Below, piece after piece: positions 9,002 through 16,996 of a stretch of DNA of 64,000 nucleotides. Under the pieces are notes generated by a model, which was not told the DNA's origin, ran no database searches, and was given only the letters and a program-made list of their open reading frames with translations. This DNA comes from Sporobacter sp963677825. GTDB lineage: Bacteria; Bacillota; Clostridia; Oscillospirales; Oscillospiraceae. Each line of letters opens with the position of its first letter. Positions within the stretch are counted from its first letter, which is position 1. The position numbers were made by a program, and so were the translations under genes. The stretch covers positions 124,001-188,000 of the forward strand of contig CAXXEF010000001.1 in assembly GCA_963677825.2 (NCBI GenBank). The letters run 5' to 3'.

Positions 9002-10255
9002 ATGAGTATCATACGTATCGACGGCGGACGTCGTCTTTACGGAAGCGTACGCGTGCACGGGGCTAAAAACAGCGTGCTGCCGATTCTTGCATCGTCGCTT
9101 CTGGCGAGCGGTGAAACCGTTATACATAATTGTCCGAACTTGAGCGACGTCGATGCGGCGGCACGTATTCTTGAGTACCTCGGCTGTCGCGTCCGGCGCG
9201 ACGGCGAAAGCGTCACTGTCGACTCGACGACGATTACACGCAGCGACATTCCGCACGAGCTGATGCGCGAGATGCGCTCGTCTGTCATCTTTCTCGGCGC
9301 GATTCTCGCGCGCGTCGGCGAAGCCGTATTGTCCATGCCCGGGGGCTGCGAGCTCGGCCCGCGGCCGATCGACATGCACCTGTCCGCGCTGCGCGCGATG
9401 GGCGCTGAGATCATCGAAGAGTGCGGGATGATTACCTGCCGCGCGGCAAAGCTTCGCGGCACACGGATTACCCTGCGTTTCCCAAGCGTCGGCGCGACGG
9501 AAAACACGATGCTTGCCGCCGCCAGCTGCGAGGGGACGACGATTATCAACAATGCCGCCTGCGAGCCGGAAATCTGGGATCTGCAAAGCTATATGCGCCG
9601 GCTGGGATACCGTGTACAAGGCGCCGGCACACCGACGATCACAGTTGCCGGCAAAACGGATAAGAAAAGCACGGAGCACTGGGTCATTCCCGACAGGATC
9701 GTCGCGGCGACGTATTTGTCGTGCGTGGCGTCGGCCGGCGGCGAGATCGAGCTGACCGGTATCAGCCCAAGTCATATCGTCACCGTGACAGACGTTTTAT
9801 CTGAAATGGGCTGCGATATCGTGACGCGCGGCGATACGGCGCACATCCGCGCGACGACGCCTCGGCGGGCCGTCCGTCCGGTTGTGACACGCCCGTATCC
9901 CGGATTTCCGACCGACGCACAGCCGCCCGTTATGGCCGCGTGCCTGACAGCGGACGGTACAAGTGTGTTCGTTGAGAATATTTTTGAAAACAGATACCGT
10001 CACATCGCAGAGCTGCAGCGTATGGGGGCGGATATCAAGACGGAAGGACGCGTCGCAATCGTCAGCGGCGTTGAGCACCTGACCGGCGCGCCGATCACGG
10101 CGACCGATCTGCGCGGAGGCGCAGCACTTGTGGTTGCGGCGCTCGGCGCAAGGGGTACAACTGAGATATCCGGCATCGGGCATATCGATCGCGGTTACGA
10201 CGATATCGTCGGTGACCTGGCCGTGCTCGGCGCCGACATTCAGCGCAGCGGCTAA
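9002..10255 (+). CDS. murA: UDP-N-acetylglucosamine 1-carboxyvinyltransferase MurA
   Basis: 417 residues, with the six-fold EPSP-synthase/MurA fold. MurA catalyses the first committed step of peptidoglycan synthesis, transferring enolpyruvate from PEP to UDP-GlcNAc. The catalytic loop contains GGCELGPRPIDMHL with Cys116, the residue alkylated by fosfomycin, so the enzyme is predicted to be fosfomycin-sensitive. GAKNSVLPILAS near residue 20 is the substrate lysine/asparagine motif. GGGGGTTAG precedes the ATG. In many Firmicutes this position between murG and divIB holds murB; here murB lies at 40.8 kb. Confidence 0.95.
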   Translation: MSIIRIDGGRRLYGSVRVHGAKNSVLPILASSLLASGETVIHNCPNLSDVDAAARILEYLGCRVRRDGESVTVDSTTITRSDIPHELMREMRSSVIFLGAILARVGEAVLSMPGGCELGPRPIDMHLSALRAMGAEIIEECGMITCRAAKLRGTRITLRFPSVGATENTMLAAASCEGTTIINNAACEPEIWDLQSYMRRLGYRVQGAGTPTITVAGKTDKKSTEHWVIPDRIVAATYLSCVASAGGEIELTGISPSHIVTVTDVLSEMGCDIVTRGDTAHIRATTPRRAVRPVVTRPYPGFPTDAQPPVMAACLTADGTSVFVENIFENRYRHIAELQRMGADIKTEGRVAIVSGVEHLTGAPITATDLRGGAALVVAALGARGTTEISGIGHIDRGYDDIVGDLAVLGADIQRSG

Positions 10256-10278
10256 ATACAAGCGAAGGAGGCATGGGC

Positions 10279-11034
10279 ATGCAAAGAGACAAAAAAACAG
10301 CGCGGCGCCGCCGCGGCGCAGCCGTCTACACGCCCATTGCCGTTTTGCTGACAATCGTGATCGTGCTGTTTGGTGTCAGTGTGTTTTTCAGAATCGCTGT
10401 GATCGAAGTAACCGGCGCGGATAAATATACGCCGGAGCGGATTATCTCCGTATCCGGCGTCAAGGTCGGCGACAATCTGGTCATCGTCGACGCAAGCAAC
10501 GTCGCACAGACGATCAGCGACAATCTGCCGTATCTGAGTGATGTGACGGTGGAGAAGCTCGTGCCGGACAAGCTGCTGATCCGCGTCGTCGAGAGCAAGC
10601 CGCTGGCGACCGTCGGCTTTGAAGACCACAACTGGGTCATCGACCAAACAGGTCGTGTGCTTGAAGAAGCCGAGAGCGGCAGCGACGTCGCGCTGATCAC
10701 GATCATCGGTATGAATGTCGAGGACGTTATTGTCGGCAAGCCGCTGGTTGTCGGCGGCGAAACGACGAAGCTGCGCTTTTTAACAAACGTGCTGACGGAA
10801 ATTGTAAATGCCGGTATTGCCGACGATGTCGGCGTTATCGATATGTCGAATATCGCGAAAATCTCGTTCATTTACACAGACACATATTCCGTCACGCTCG
10901 GCAGCGGGGAAGACGTCGCGTATAAGCTGTCGCTGTTGTTCGAGATTGCCGGTCAGCTCACGCCGGAAGACGGCCCCGGCCGAATCGATGTTTCCGGCGA
11001 TATGGAACCGCGATTTATACCGCTGGAAGACTAG
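10279..11034 (+). CDS. divIB: Cell division protein DivIB/FtsQ, POTRA domain
   Basis: The ATG at 10279 stands about 7 bases after AAGGAGG; the in-frame ATG at 10273 is too close to that site. The 251-residue product has a basic cytoplasmic N-terminus, one membrane segment (YTPIAVLLTIVIVLFGVSVFF, about 15-36), and a POTRA domain beginning IAVIEVTGADKYTPERII, then the FtsQ/DivIB beta domain. DivIB anchors FtsL and DivIC at the septum. It is separated from ftsZ by a 213-base gap with its own promoter. Confidence 0.9.
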   Translation: MQRDKKTARRRRGAAVYTPIAVLLTIVIVLFGVSVFFRIAVIEVTGADKYTPERIISVSGVKVGDNLVIVDASNVAQTISDNLPYLSDVTVEKLVPDKLLIRVVESKPLATVGFEDHNWVIDQTGRVLEEAESGSDVALITIIGMNVEDVIVGKPLVVGGETTKLRFLTNVLTEIVNAGIADDVGVIDMSNIAKISFIYTDTYSVTLGSGEDVAYKLSLLFEIAGQLTPEDGPGRIDVSGDMEPRFIPLED

Positions 11035-11104
11035 CATTCGAGCGGCATTTAGCAAAAAGATACAATATATTAACAAAATTCTGTGGTTTATATTATGTGA
11101 ACTA

Positions 11105-11133
11105 TTGACCTGAACAATAAATCGTTATAAAAT
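11105..11133 (+). promoter_or_regulatory. Candidate sigma-A promoter for ftsZ
   Basis: TTGACC (11105-11110), a 17-base spacer, then TAAAAT (11128-11133), about 115 bases before the ftsZ start. It would give ftsZ expression independent of the upstream cluster. A second feature in the same leader is an inverted repeat, ATACGAA (11209-11215) and TTCGTAT (11224-11230), which ends 17 bases before the ftsZ start codon and just before its AGGAGG. The repeat could be an operator or a 5' UTR hairpin. Confidence 0.55.
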
Positions 11134-11247
11134 ACTCAGGTATATTGAAATAATACACGAAAATCATTATGGTTTCCGGTAATGCTATACACGAGTATTA
11201 CAATAGCGATACGAAAAGAATTATTCGTATTACAGGAGGATTAGAAT

Positions 11248-12381
11248 ATGGCTTTTTCACACGAAAGCGGCCCGGACAATGTCGTTGTTATCAAGGTCGC
11301 CGGAATTGGCGGCGCCGGCAACAATGTTGTCAACCGCATGGTCGAGGCCGGCACGCAGGGTGTGGAGTTTATTGCAATTAATACGGACAAGCCGGCGCTC
11401 GGCGTTTCGAATGCAGATCAGAAGATACAGATCGGTGAAAAACTGACACACGGTCAGGGTGCCGGTTCTAGTCCTGAGGTCGGCAAAAAGGCCGCGGAGG
11501 AAAGCCGCAATAATATTGCCAAAGCGCTCGAAGAAGCGGATATGGTCTTCATTGCCGGCGGCATGGGCGGCGGTACGGGTACAGGTGCGTCCCCGGTCGT
11601 GGCCGATCTCGCGCGTGAAATCGGTATACTTACCGTCGGTGTTGTCACAAAGCCTTTCAGCTTTGAAGGCAAGCGGCGGATGCAGCAGGCCGAGGAAGGC
11701 ATTCAGGTCCTGCTGGGCAAGGTCGATTCGCTGCTCATTATCCCCAATGACCGGCTCAAGCATGCTACCGACCAGAAGCTGACGTTTGCCAACGCGTTCG
11801 CCATCGCCGACGATGTGCTGCGTCAGGCTGTCGTGAGCATTTCCGAGCTGATTAAAAATACGGGATTCATCAATCTCGATTTCGCCGACGTCACCGCCAT
11901 CATGAAAGACGCGGGCTTTGCCCACATGGGCGTCGGTCACGCCGCGGGTAAGAACAAGGCCGAAGAGGCTGCGCGTCAGGCTGTTGCCAGCCCGCTGATG
12001 GAAACGTCTATCAACGGTGCCAAGGGCGTGCTCGTCAACATTACCGGCTCGCTCGATATCGGTCTCGAGGATGTCGAGACGGCTGCCAGCCTTGTGCAGG
12101 AGGCCGCCCACCCCGATGCGAATATCATCTTCGGCGCAACGTTTGACGAAGCGATGGAAGACGAAATCCGCGTCACCGTCATTGCCACCCGATTTGATGA
12201 AATGCCGCGCTCTTATGAAGCGCCGGCCAGCATCGCCAAACCGTCGTCGCCCGGATCGGCGCTGTTCACGGAAGCGGCAGAGAAGAAGGAAGCCGCGACC
12301 GCCGTTTCCGAGCCGGAAGCCGAGCCGGAGCCGGAGGAAGATCCGTTTGATACGATCTTTAAGATCTTCAACTCTAAATAA
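11248..12381 (+). CDS. ftsZ: Cell division protein FtsZ
   Basis: 377 residues. The tubulin-like GTPase that forms the Z-ring. The signature GGMGGGTGTGASPV lies at about residues 104-117, GIGGAGNNVVNRM near the N-terminus, and the synergy-loop NLDFADVTAIM near residue 208. ACAGGAGGATT precedes the ATG. After the GTPase core (to about 315) there is an acidic Pro/Glu/Ala linker and a terminal DPFDTIFKIFNSK, which is not the usual DIPxFL-type peptide that binds FtsA and SepF in Bacillus. The gene is followed by a strong terminator, so the division cluster ends here. Confidence 0.98.
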   Translation: MAFSHESGPDNVVVIKVAGIGGAGNNVVNRMVEAGTQGVEFIAINTDKPALGVSNADQKIQIGEKLTHGQGAGSSPEVGKKAAEESRNNIAKALEEADMVFIAGGMGGGTGTGASPVVADLAREIGILTVGVVTKPFSFEGKRRMQQAEEGIQVLLGKVDSLLIIPNDRLKHATDQKLTFANAFAIADDVLRQAVVSISELIKNTGFINLDFADVTAIMKDAGFAHMGVGHAAGKNKAEEAARQAVASPLMETSINGAKGVLVNITGSLDIGLEDVETAASLVQEAAHPDANIIFGATFDEAMEDEIRVTVIATRFDEMPRSYEAPASIAKPSSPGSALFTEAAEKKEAATAVSEPEAEPEPEEDPFDTIFKIFNSK

Positions 12382-12438
12382 CCCTCGGACAAGCTGACCG
12401 GACTGCACCGCCGGTACCGCAAGCATACGTAACGATAA

Positions 12439-12475
12439 GGGACGGGCAGCGTTGCTGCTCGTCCCATGCTTTTTA
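12439..12475 (+). terminator. Intrinsic terminator after ftsZ
   Basis: A 12-bp stem (12439-12450 with 12454-12465, one G-T pair) closes a GTT loop and is followed by ATGCTTTTTA. The in-frame ATG at 12466 of the next gene falls in the base of this structure, which argues for the later start at 12490. Confidence 0.88.
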
Positions 12476-12489
12476 TCGGGAGTGAAACC

Positions 12490-13365
12490 ATGGCCGGAGT
12501 GAAGAAAACCGTCAAAACCATGGCCGAGATATTTGTACAAAAGCGCGTGATGCGCAGTGCCGCGGCGCTGTCGTATTATCTTACGGTGTCGTTTTTTCCG
12601 TTTTTAATCGTTGTCTACGCCGTGCTAACGAGCTTTAACATCACGACGGACAGTGTCTATCGGGTTTTTGGCGAGATCATCCCGCAAGATGTTCTACAAG
12701 TCATACTAGACTATTTCCAGTACGTCGGGCGCAACGAGACGACAACAATGATTTTCATCGGCGTCGCTGTTGCCTTGTCCTCGTCGTCAACGGCGTTCGG
12801 GTCTATGATGCGCATTATGGCCGATATACAGGGCAAGTCGCGATTTAAGGGCATCAAGGCGTTTGCGTTCAGTCTGGTGATCTCGGTAGGATTTTTAGCC
12901 GTTATTTATGCGTCCGGGCTGATTATTTTCTCCGGCGAGTGGCTGCTCGGTACGCTGGAAAAGCTGATCGGTTATACCATCGTCACCATCTGGCAGTGGG
13001 TACGCTTTGCGCTGCTGTTTGCGCTGCTGCTGGCGGTGATCTACCTGATCTACGAGATCACCGCGCCCAGAGAGTCGACGCGCGTGCGCCGCTTGCCCGG
13101 TGCGCTGATCGCAACGGTGCTGCTCGTTGCAGCAAGCATGGTGTTTTCCAAACTGATCGGTTATGCGGCGACGTATCCGATTGTTTACGGGTCACTTACG
13201 TCGGTAATCATCCTGATGTTCTGGGTATATATCTGCGGGATTATTCTTATTATGGGCAACGTGTTTAACTACGTGGTCTATCATCACAATTTACAGCTCG
13301 TCAAGCCGGACTGCGCCATAGCGCCGCCAGAGCCGGAGGACGAGCCGCCGGAGAACAACGAATGA
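12490..13365 (+). CDS. YihY/UPF0761 (RNase BN-like) family inner-membrane protein
   Basis: 291 residues from ATG 12490, which has CGGGAG 7 bases upstream. Six hydrophobic segments are visible (about 25-50, 85-105, 125-150, 170-195, 210-230, 240-265). The N-terminal RSAAALSYYLTVSFFPFLIV and a later GSLTSVIILMFWVYICGIILI match the YihY family. These proteins were once called RNase BN, but that role belongs to another enzyme; their function is unknown, and transport is suggested by topology. The C-terminus is Pro/Glu-rich. The stop overlaps the next start (ATGA). Confidence 0.85.
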   Translation: MAGVKKTVKTMAEIFVQKRVMRSAAALSYYLTVSFFPFLIVVYAVLTSFNITTDSVYRVFGEIIPQDVLQVILDYFQYVGRNETTTMIFIGVAVALSSSSTAFGSMMRIMADIQGKSRFKGIKAFAFSLVISVGFLAVIYASGLIIFSGEWLLGTLEKLIGYTIVTIWQWVRFALLFALLLAVIYLIYEITAPRESTRVRRLPGALIATVLLVAASMVFSKLIGYAATYPIVYGSLTSVIILMFWVYICGIILIMGNVFNYVVYHHNLQLVKPDCAIAPPEPEDEPPENNE

Positions 13366-13796
13366 ATGACTTTTTATCGCCCAGGCTGACGGATGGCGAG
13401 CTCGGGCAAATTTCCGCGCTGGGGCTCGCGCACATTGGCGACGCGGTATACGAACTAACAATACGCACTTTTTTGTGTGTGTCCGGCCGTCAGACGGCCA
13501 AGGGGCTGCACAGAGCGACGGTCAAATACGTCTCCGCGACGGCGCAGGCGGAGGCGGCCGCACGTATCGCCAATGCGCTGACGGAAGAAGAGACGGCGAT
13601 CTACCGCCGCGCGCGTAACGCACACGTGAGCGTGCCGCGCAGCGCGTCACCGGTCGATTATCATGCGGCGACAGCGCTGGAGGCGCTCGTGGGGTATTTA
13701 TACCTCAAGGGCGATACGGCGCGGCTTGACACGCTGTTCGGCCTGATTCTCGGCAGCGGCACCGCGCAGACCCAGCCGGCGGGAAGGAAGCCATAA
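13362..13796 (+). CDS. mrnC: Mini-ribonuclease III (23S rRNA 3'/5' maturation)
   Basis: 144 residues: a single RNase III catalytic domain with no dsRNA-binding domain, as in Bacillus MrnC. LAHIGDAVYELTIRTFL (about residues 22-38) carries the metal-binding Asp; the C-terminal side EALVGYLYLKGD carries the second acidic site. In Bacillus the enzyme trims 23S rRNA precursors. It overlaps the preceding gene by 4 bases and abuts rqcH, a layout common where cysS is elsewhere. Confidence 0.92.
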   Translation: MNDFLSPRLTDGELGQISALGLAHIGDAVYELTIRTFLCVSGRQTAKGLHRATVKYVSATAQAEAAARIANALTEEETAIYRRARNAHVSVPRSASPVDYHAATALEALVGYLYLKGDTARLDTLFGLILGSGTAQTQPAGRKP

Positions 13797-15599
13797 ATGC
13801 CATTAGACGCCGTTTTCCTGACAGCCTTAACAACGGAGCTGTCCGACCGGATCGTCCGGTTGAAAATTGATAAAATTCAGCAGCCAGAAGGCGATCAGAT
13901 TGTATTGAGCTTACGCGGATACGGTCAATCGCGCCGGCTGCTTATTTCCGCCGGAACAGGTGATGCGCGCGTTCATCTGACCGAGGCGTCGTTCGACAAT
14001 CCGCCTGCACCACCGATGTTTTGCATGCTTCTGCGCAAGCATCTGGGCGGCGCAAAGATCGCCGGCATCGTCCAGCAGCCGCTCGAACGCGCATGCGAGC
14101 TTCAGCTCGACTGTACGGACGCACTGGGTACACCGTCGCAAAAGCGGCTGATTGTCGAGCTGATGGGGCGGTACTCGAACGTCATCCTTGTCGACGGAGA
14201 TGGACGTATTATCGACTGCCTGCGCCGTGTCGACGCGTCGATGTCCGAAAAGCGGCAGGTACTGCCGGGGCTGTTTTACCGCCCGATGCCGCCGCAGGAC
14301 AAGCACAGTCCGCTCGACACGAGTGAAGCGGAATGGACGCGACTATTTAACGCCGCGTCGGCGGAGCAAGCGGCCGACAAATGGCTGCTTGACACATTTG
14401 CCGGGCTGTCGCCGCTCGTCTGCCGCGAGCTTGTGTTCCGCGCGTCCGGCGAGACGGACACACGCGTCGCGATGCTGCGTCAAGCCGACGATGGCGCGGC
14501 GATGCAGTCGGCGTTTATGCGTCTGACGGCGGACATCCGCACCGGGAAATATACGCCGACGCTGCTCGTCGATGGTGACGGTCGTCCGTCTGAATTTTCC
14601 TTCATGGACATCCTGCAATATGGCGACCGGCGCACGAGCGAGCAGTTGGAGAGTTTCTCGGTGCTACTGGAGACGTATTACACGCGCCGTTTCGCATTAG
14701 AACGGCTGCGCCAACGGTCGCAGTCGCTGACGAAAACGGTGCGTAACGCGCACGACCGTGTCCGCCGCAAGCTTGAAAATCAGCGGCGTGAGCTGAGCGC
14801 CGCGGCGGACCGCGAGCGTTTACGCGAGCTGGGCGACATCCTCACAGCGAACCTGCACGCGATGCAAAAGGGCCAGCCGTCGCTCACCTCAGCGGACTTT
14901 TATTCAGACGATGGGCGCGACGTGACCATCAAGCTTGATCCGAAGCTGACGCCGCAGCAAAACGCCGCCAAATATTATAAAGACTACACCAAGGCCAAGA
15001 ACGCCGAAGTGTACCTGACCGAACAGATCACCGCCGGCGAGCAGGAACTCGACTATCTCGCCAATGTCCTTGACGCACTCGCGCGCGCCGAAAGCGAGCG
15101 AGACATCACCGATATCCGCGCCGAGCTGACGGAGACAGGCTATCTTAAAGCGCCGAAATCCGATAAGAGCGGCAAGCAGCCGGGACGCGGTCAAAAGGCG
15201 GGACGCGGTAAAAAAACGCAAGAGACTGCGCCGATGATGTTTACATCCGGTACGGGATTCGAAATCGCCGTCGGGCGCAACAACATTGAAAACGAGCGCC
15301 TGACGCACAAGCTCGCGCACAAAACGGACGTCTGGCTGCACGCGCAGAAGATCCCCGGCTCGCACGTCATCGTGTTCACGCGCGGCGAGACACCGGACGA
15401 CGAAACGCTCAGCGAAGCGGCGTCCCTCGCGGCGTACTACTCGCAGGCGCGGGGGAGCGGCAAAGTCGCGGTAGACTTTACGAGCGTGAAAAACGTTAAA
15501 AAAATACCCGGCGGCCGTCCGGGCATGGTCACGTATACGGATTACAAAACAATTGTCGCCGAACCGAGCGAAAGCTTGGCCGAGCGGCTGAAGGGATAA
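13797..15599 (+). CDS. rqcH: Rqc2 homologue RqcH, ribosome quality control factor (NFACT)
   Basis: 600 residues: NFACT-N domain (about 1-215), helix-hairpin-helix and coiled-coil region (about 265-460) and NFACT-R domain (about 475-590) with GRNNIENERLTHKLAHKTD and WLHAQKIPGSHVIV. RqcH binds stalled 50S subunits with peptidyl-tRNA and recruits tRNA-Ala to add C-terminal alanine tails. Older annotation calls the family fibronectin-binding protein FbpA. A basic Gly/Lys-rich linker (about 455-475) precedes NFACT-R. The start directly follows the mrnC stop, with GGAAGGAAG upstream. Confidence 0.95.
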   Translation: MPLDAVFLTALTTELSDRIVRLKIDKIQQPEGDQIVLSLRGYGQSRRLLISAGTGDARVHLTEASFDNPPAPPMFCMLLRKHLGGAKIAGIVQQPLERACELQLDCTDALGTPSQKRLIVELMGRYSNVILVDGDGRIIDCLRRVDASMSEKRQVLPGLFYRPMPPQDKHSPLDTSEAEWTRLFNAASAEQAADKWLLDTFAGLSPLVCRELVFRASGETDTRVAMLRQADDGAAMQSAFMRLTADIRTGKYTPTLLVDGDGRPSEFSFMDILQYGDRRTSEQLESFSVLLETYYTRRFALERLRQRSQSLTKTVRNAHDRVRRKLENQRRELSAAADRERLRELGDILTANLHAMQKGQPSLTSADFYSDDGRDVTIKLDPKLTPQQNAAKYYKDYTKAKNAEVYLTEQITAGEQELDYLANVLDALARAESERDITDIRAELTETGYLKAPKSDKSGKQPGRGQKAGRGKKTQETAPMMFTSGTGFEIAVGRNNIENERLTHKLAHKTDVWLHAQKIPGSHVIVFTRGETPDDETLSEAASLAAYYSQARGSGKVAVDFTSVKNVKKIPGGRPGMVTYTDYKTIVAEPSESLAERLKG

Positions 15600-15605
15600 T
15601 GAAGA

Positions 15606-16163
15606 ATGAACCACAAAGGGACACAAACGCTCTACACAGATCGTCTTAAACTGCGAAAAGTCGATCCGGACGACGCGGAGATGGTTTTCAAATGGATGAG
15701 TGACCCTGAAGTCATTCAATATGAGATTTGGCAGCCGCACCCACACCCCGGTTATACGCGCGGCTACATCAAAGAGGTGTACGGCGGCTATCAGTCCGAC
15801 AAAATGTATCACTGGGGCATTGAGCGCGGCGGCGAGTTGATCGGGTCCGTCAGTGTCGTCGAGGTCAACGACTTTTTTCAGAAAGCACTGATGGGCTACA
15901 ATCTGCGGCGTGACTGCTGGTCGGAAGGCTACGCGACCGAGGCTGTGCGGGAAGTGCTTCGCTATATGTTCGAGGAAATCGGCATCAACCGGATTGAGGC
16001 GACGCACTCGGTCAACAACCCTGCTTCTGGACGTGTGCTGGAGAAAGTTGGCATGAACTACGAGGGGTACGCGAAGGAGTATTACATCTGCAATCTCGGT
16101 GTTCAGGACAGTAAGCTCTACGCAATGACGCGCTCCGATTACAAGCAGAATAATGAAAGCTAA
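15606..16163 (+). CDS. GNAT-family N-acetyltransferase, RimJ/RimL type
   Basis: 185 residues. The N-terminus TDRLKLRKVDPDDAEMVFKWMSD and the later EGYATEAVREVLRYMFEEIG, INRIEATHSVNNPASGRVLEKVGM match the RimJ/RimL-like GNAT fold: acetyl-CoA loop, then the conserved N-xxS-xxVLEKxGF block. Members acetylate ribosomal-protein N-termini, amino sugars or small amines; the substrate here is unknown. It follows rqcH by 6 bases, probably in the same transcript, and ends at a bidirectional terminator. Confidence 0.88.
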   Translation: MNHKGTQTLYTDRLKLRKVDPDDAEMVFKWMSDPEVIQYEIWQPHPHPGYTRGYIKEVYGGYQSDKMYHWGIERGGELIGSVSVVEVNDFFQKALMGYNLRRDCWSEGYATEAVREVLRYMFEEIGINRIEATHSVNNPASGRVLEKVGMNYEGYAKEYYICNLGVQDSKLYAMTRSDYKQNNES

Positions 16164-16167
16164 GTAA

Positions 16168-16197
16168 TAAAAGGACGGCTTATGCCGTCCTTTTTTA
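16168..16197. terminator. Bidirectional terminator between the acetyltransferase gene and nth
   Basis: Stem AAGGACGGC (16171-16179) with GCCGTCCTT (16184-16192), TTAT loop, T-run 16191-16196 on the plus strand and A-rich bases on the other side. It overlaps the nth stop codon and can serve both convergent genes. Confidence 0.85.
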
Positions 16198-16836
16198 ATC
16201 CAGATTCAGTTTTTGACCGGTTTTGCAGTATTGGCGAATTGTGCAGACCTCGCACTTGGGCCGACGCGCAGGGCATACGGCGCGCCCATGTAAAACAAGC
16301 CGATGACAAAAGTCTGCCGACTTTTCCGGCGGCAAAAGCGCCATCAGCGCCTTTTCGATTTTAACGGGATCATCTGTCTCGACGAGGCCGATGCGGTTGG
16401 ACAAGCGCTTACAGTGCGTGTCGACAGGCACAGCTGGCTTGCGATACACGTCGCCGAGGATAATGCTCGCCGTCTTGCGCCCGACGCCGGGTAAGCGAAC
16501 GAGATCGTCCATCGTGTCGGGCACGCGCCCGCCGAAATCGGTGAGCAGCATCTGCGCCGCGTGGACAATATCCCGCGCCTTTGTATGATAAAAGCCGCAT
16601 GAACGGACATACTCTTCCACGTCTTGAATATCTGCTTGCGCGAACGCCTCAAGCGTCGGGTACGCGGCAAACAGCGCCGGCGTGATGAGGTTGACGCGCG
16701 CGTCGGTGCACTGCGCAGCCAGGCGCGTCGCGAACAGCAATTCGTACGGTTTGCCATAGTCGAGGGAGCAAGCGGCGGCAGGGTACTCCAGCTCTAAAAG
16801 CCGGATAATTTCGCCAATCGACTTTTTCGGGTTCAT
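16195..16836 (-). CDS. nth: Endonuclease III (DNA glycosylase/AP lyase)
   Basis: 213 residues from ATG 16836, placed because GGAGAG lies 6-7 bases upstream; earlier in-frame starts have no such site. Nth removes oxidised pyrimidines and cleaves the resulting abasic site. The helix-hairpin-helix LPGVGRKTA contains the catalytic Lys121, and PVDTHCKRLSNRIGL contains the catalytic Asp139, matching E. coli Lys120 and Asp138. The C-terminal C-x6-C-x2-C-x5-C 4Fe-4S motif is complete. It is divergent from glyA. Confidence 0.96.
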   Translation of the reverse strand: MNPKKSIGEIIRLLELEYPAAACSLDYGKPYELLFATRLAAQCTDARVNLITPALFAAYPTLEAFAQADIQDVEEYVRSCGFYHTKARDIVHAAQMLLTDFGGRVPDTMDDLVRLPGVGRKTASIILGDVYRKPAVPVDTHCKRLSNRIGLVETDDPVKIEKALMALLPPEKSADFCHRLVLHGRAVCPARRPKCEVCTIRQYCKTGQKLNLD

Positions 16837-16919
16837 GGACATCTCTCCGATAGTCTGAATAGTATGCAATATGATACCATTTCCGCTGTCGAAATGCCAC
16901 TTTTTTTGGCGTATTTGAG

Positions 16920-16948
16920 TTGAAAAGTCTGACCGACTTATATATAAT
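16920..16948 (+). promoter_or_regulatory. Sigma-A promoter for glyA
   Basis: TTGAAA (16920-16925), a 17-base spacer and a perfect TATAAT (16943-16948). The start point would fall near 16955, inside the tandem repeat described next, about 40 bases before the glyA GTG. Confidence 0.82.
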
Positions 16949-16952
16949 AGGT

Positions 16953-16982
16953 CTGTTACTTTTTTAGCTGTTACTTTTTTAG
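16953..16982 (+). repeat. Perfect tandem duplication of a 15-base unit in the glyA 5' leader
   Basis: CTGTTACTTTTTTAG occurs twice head to tail (16953-16967 and 16968-16982), between the -10 box and the GGAGG of glyA. The unit contains a T6 run. It looks like a recent slippage or duplication event. Confidence 0.9.
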
Positions 16983-16996
16983 ATGGAGGAAAACCC

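Noticed and set aside
11257..12540. Long minus-strand frame (about 427 codons) opposite ftsZ
   Set aside because: Antisense shadow of ftsZ and its terminator; composition is typical of a mirror frame (rich in Arg, His, Gly).
12490..13365. Ribonuclease BN
   Set aside because: The family name is historical; the protein is an integral membrane YihY-type protein without nuclease motifs.
13797..15599. Fibronectin-binding adhesin (FbpA) reading of the NFACT protein
   Set aside because: The domain order NFACT-N, coiled coil, NFACT-R with no secretion signal fits cytoplasmic RqcH.
14904..16007. Minus-strand frame of about 367 codons spanning the rqcH/acetyltransferase junction
   Set aside because: Overlaps two well-supported genes on the other strand and shows no recognisable domain.
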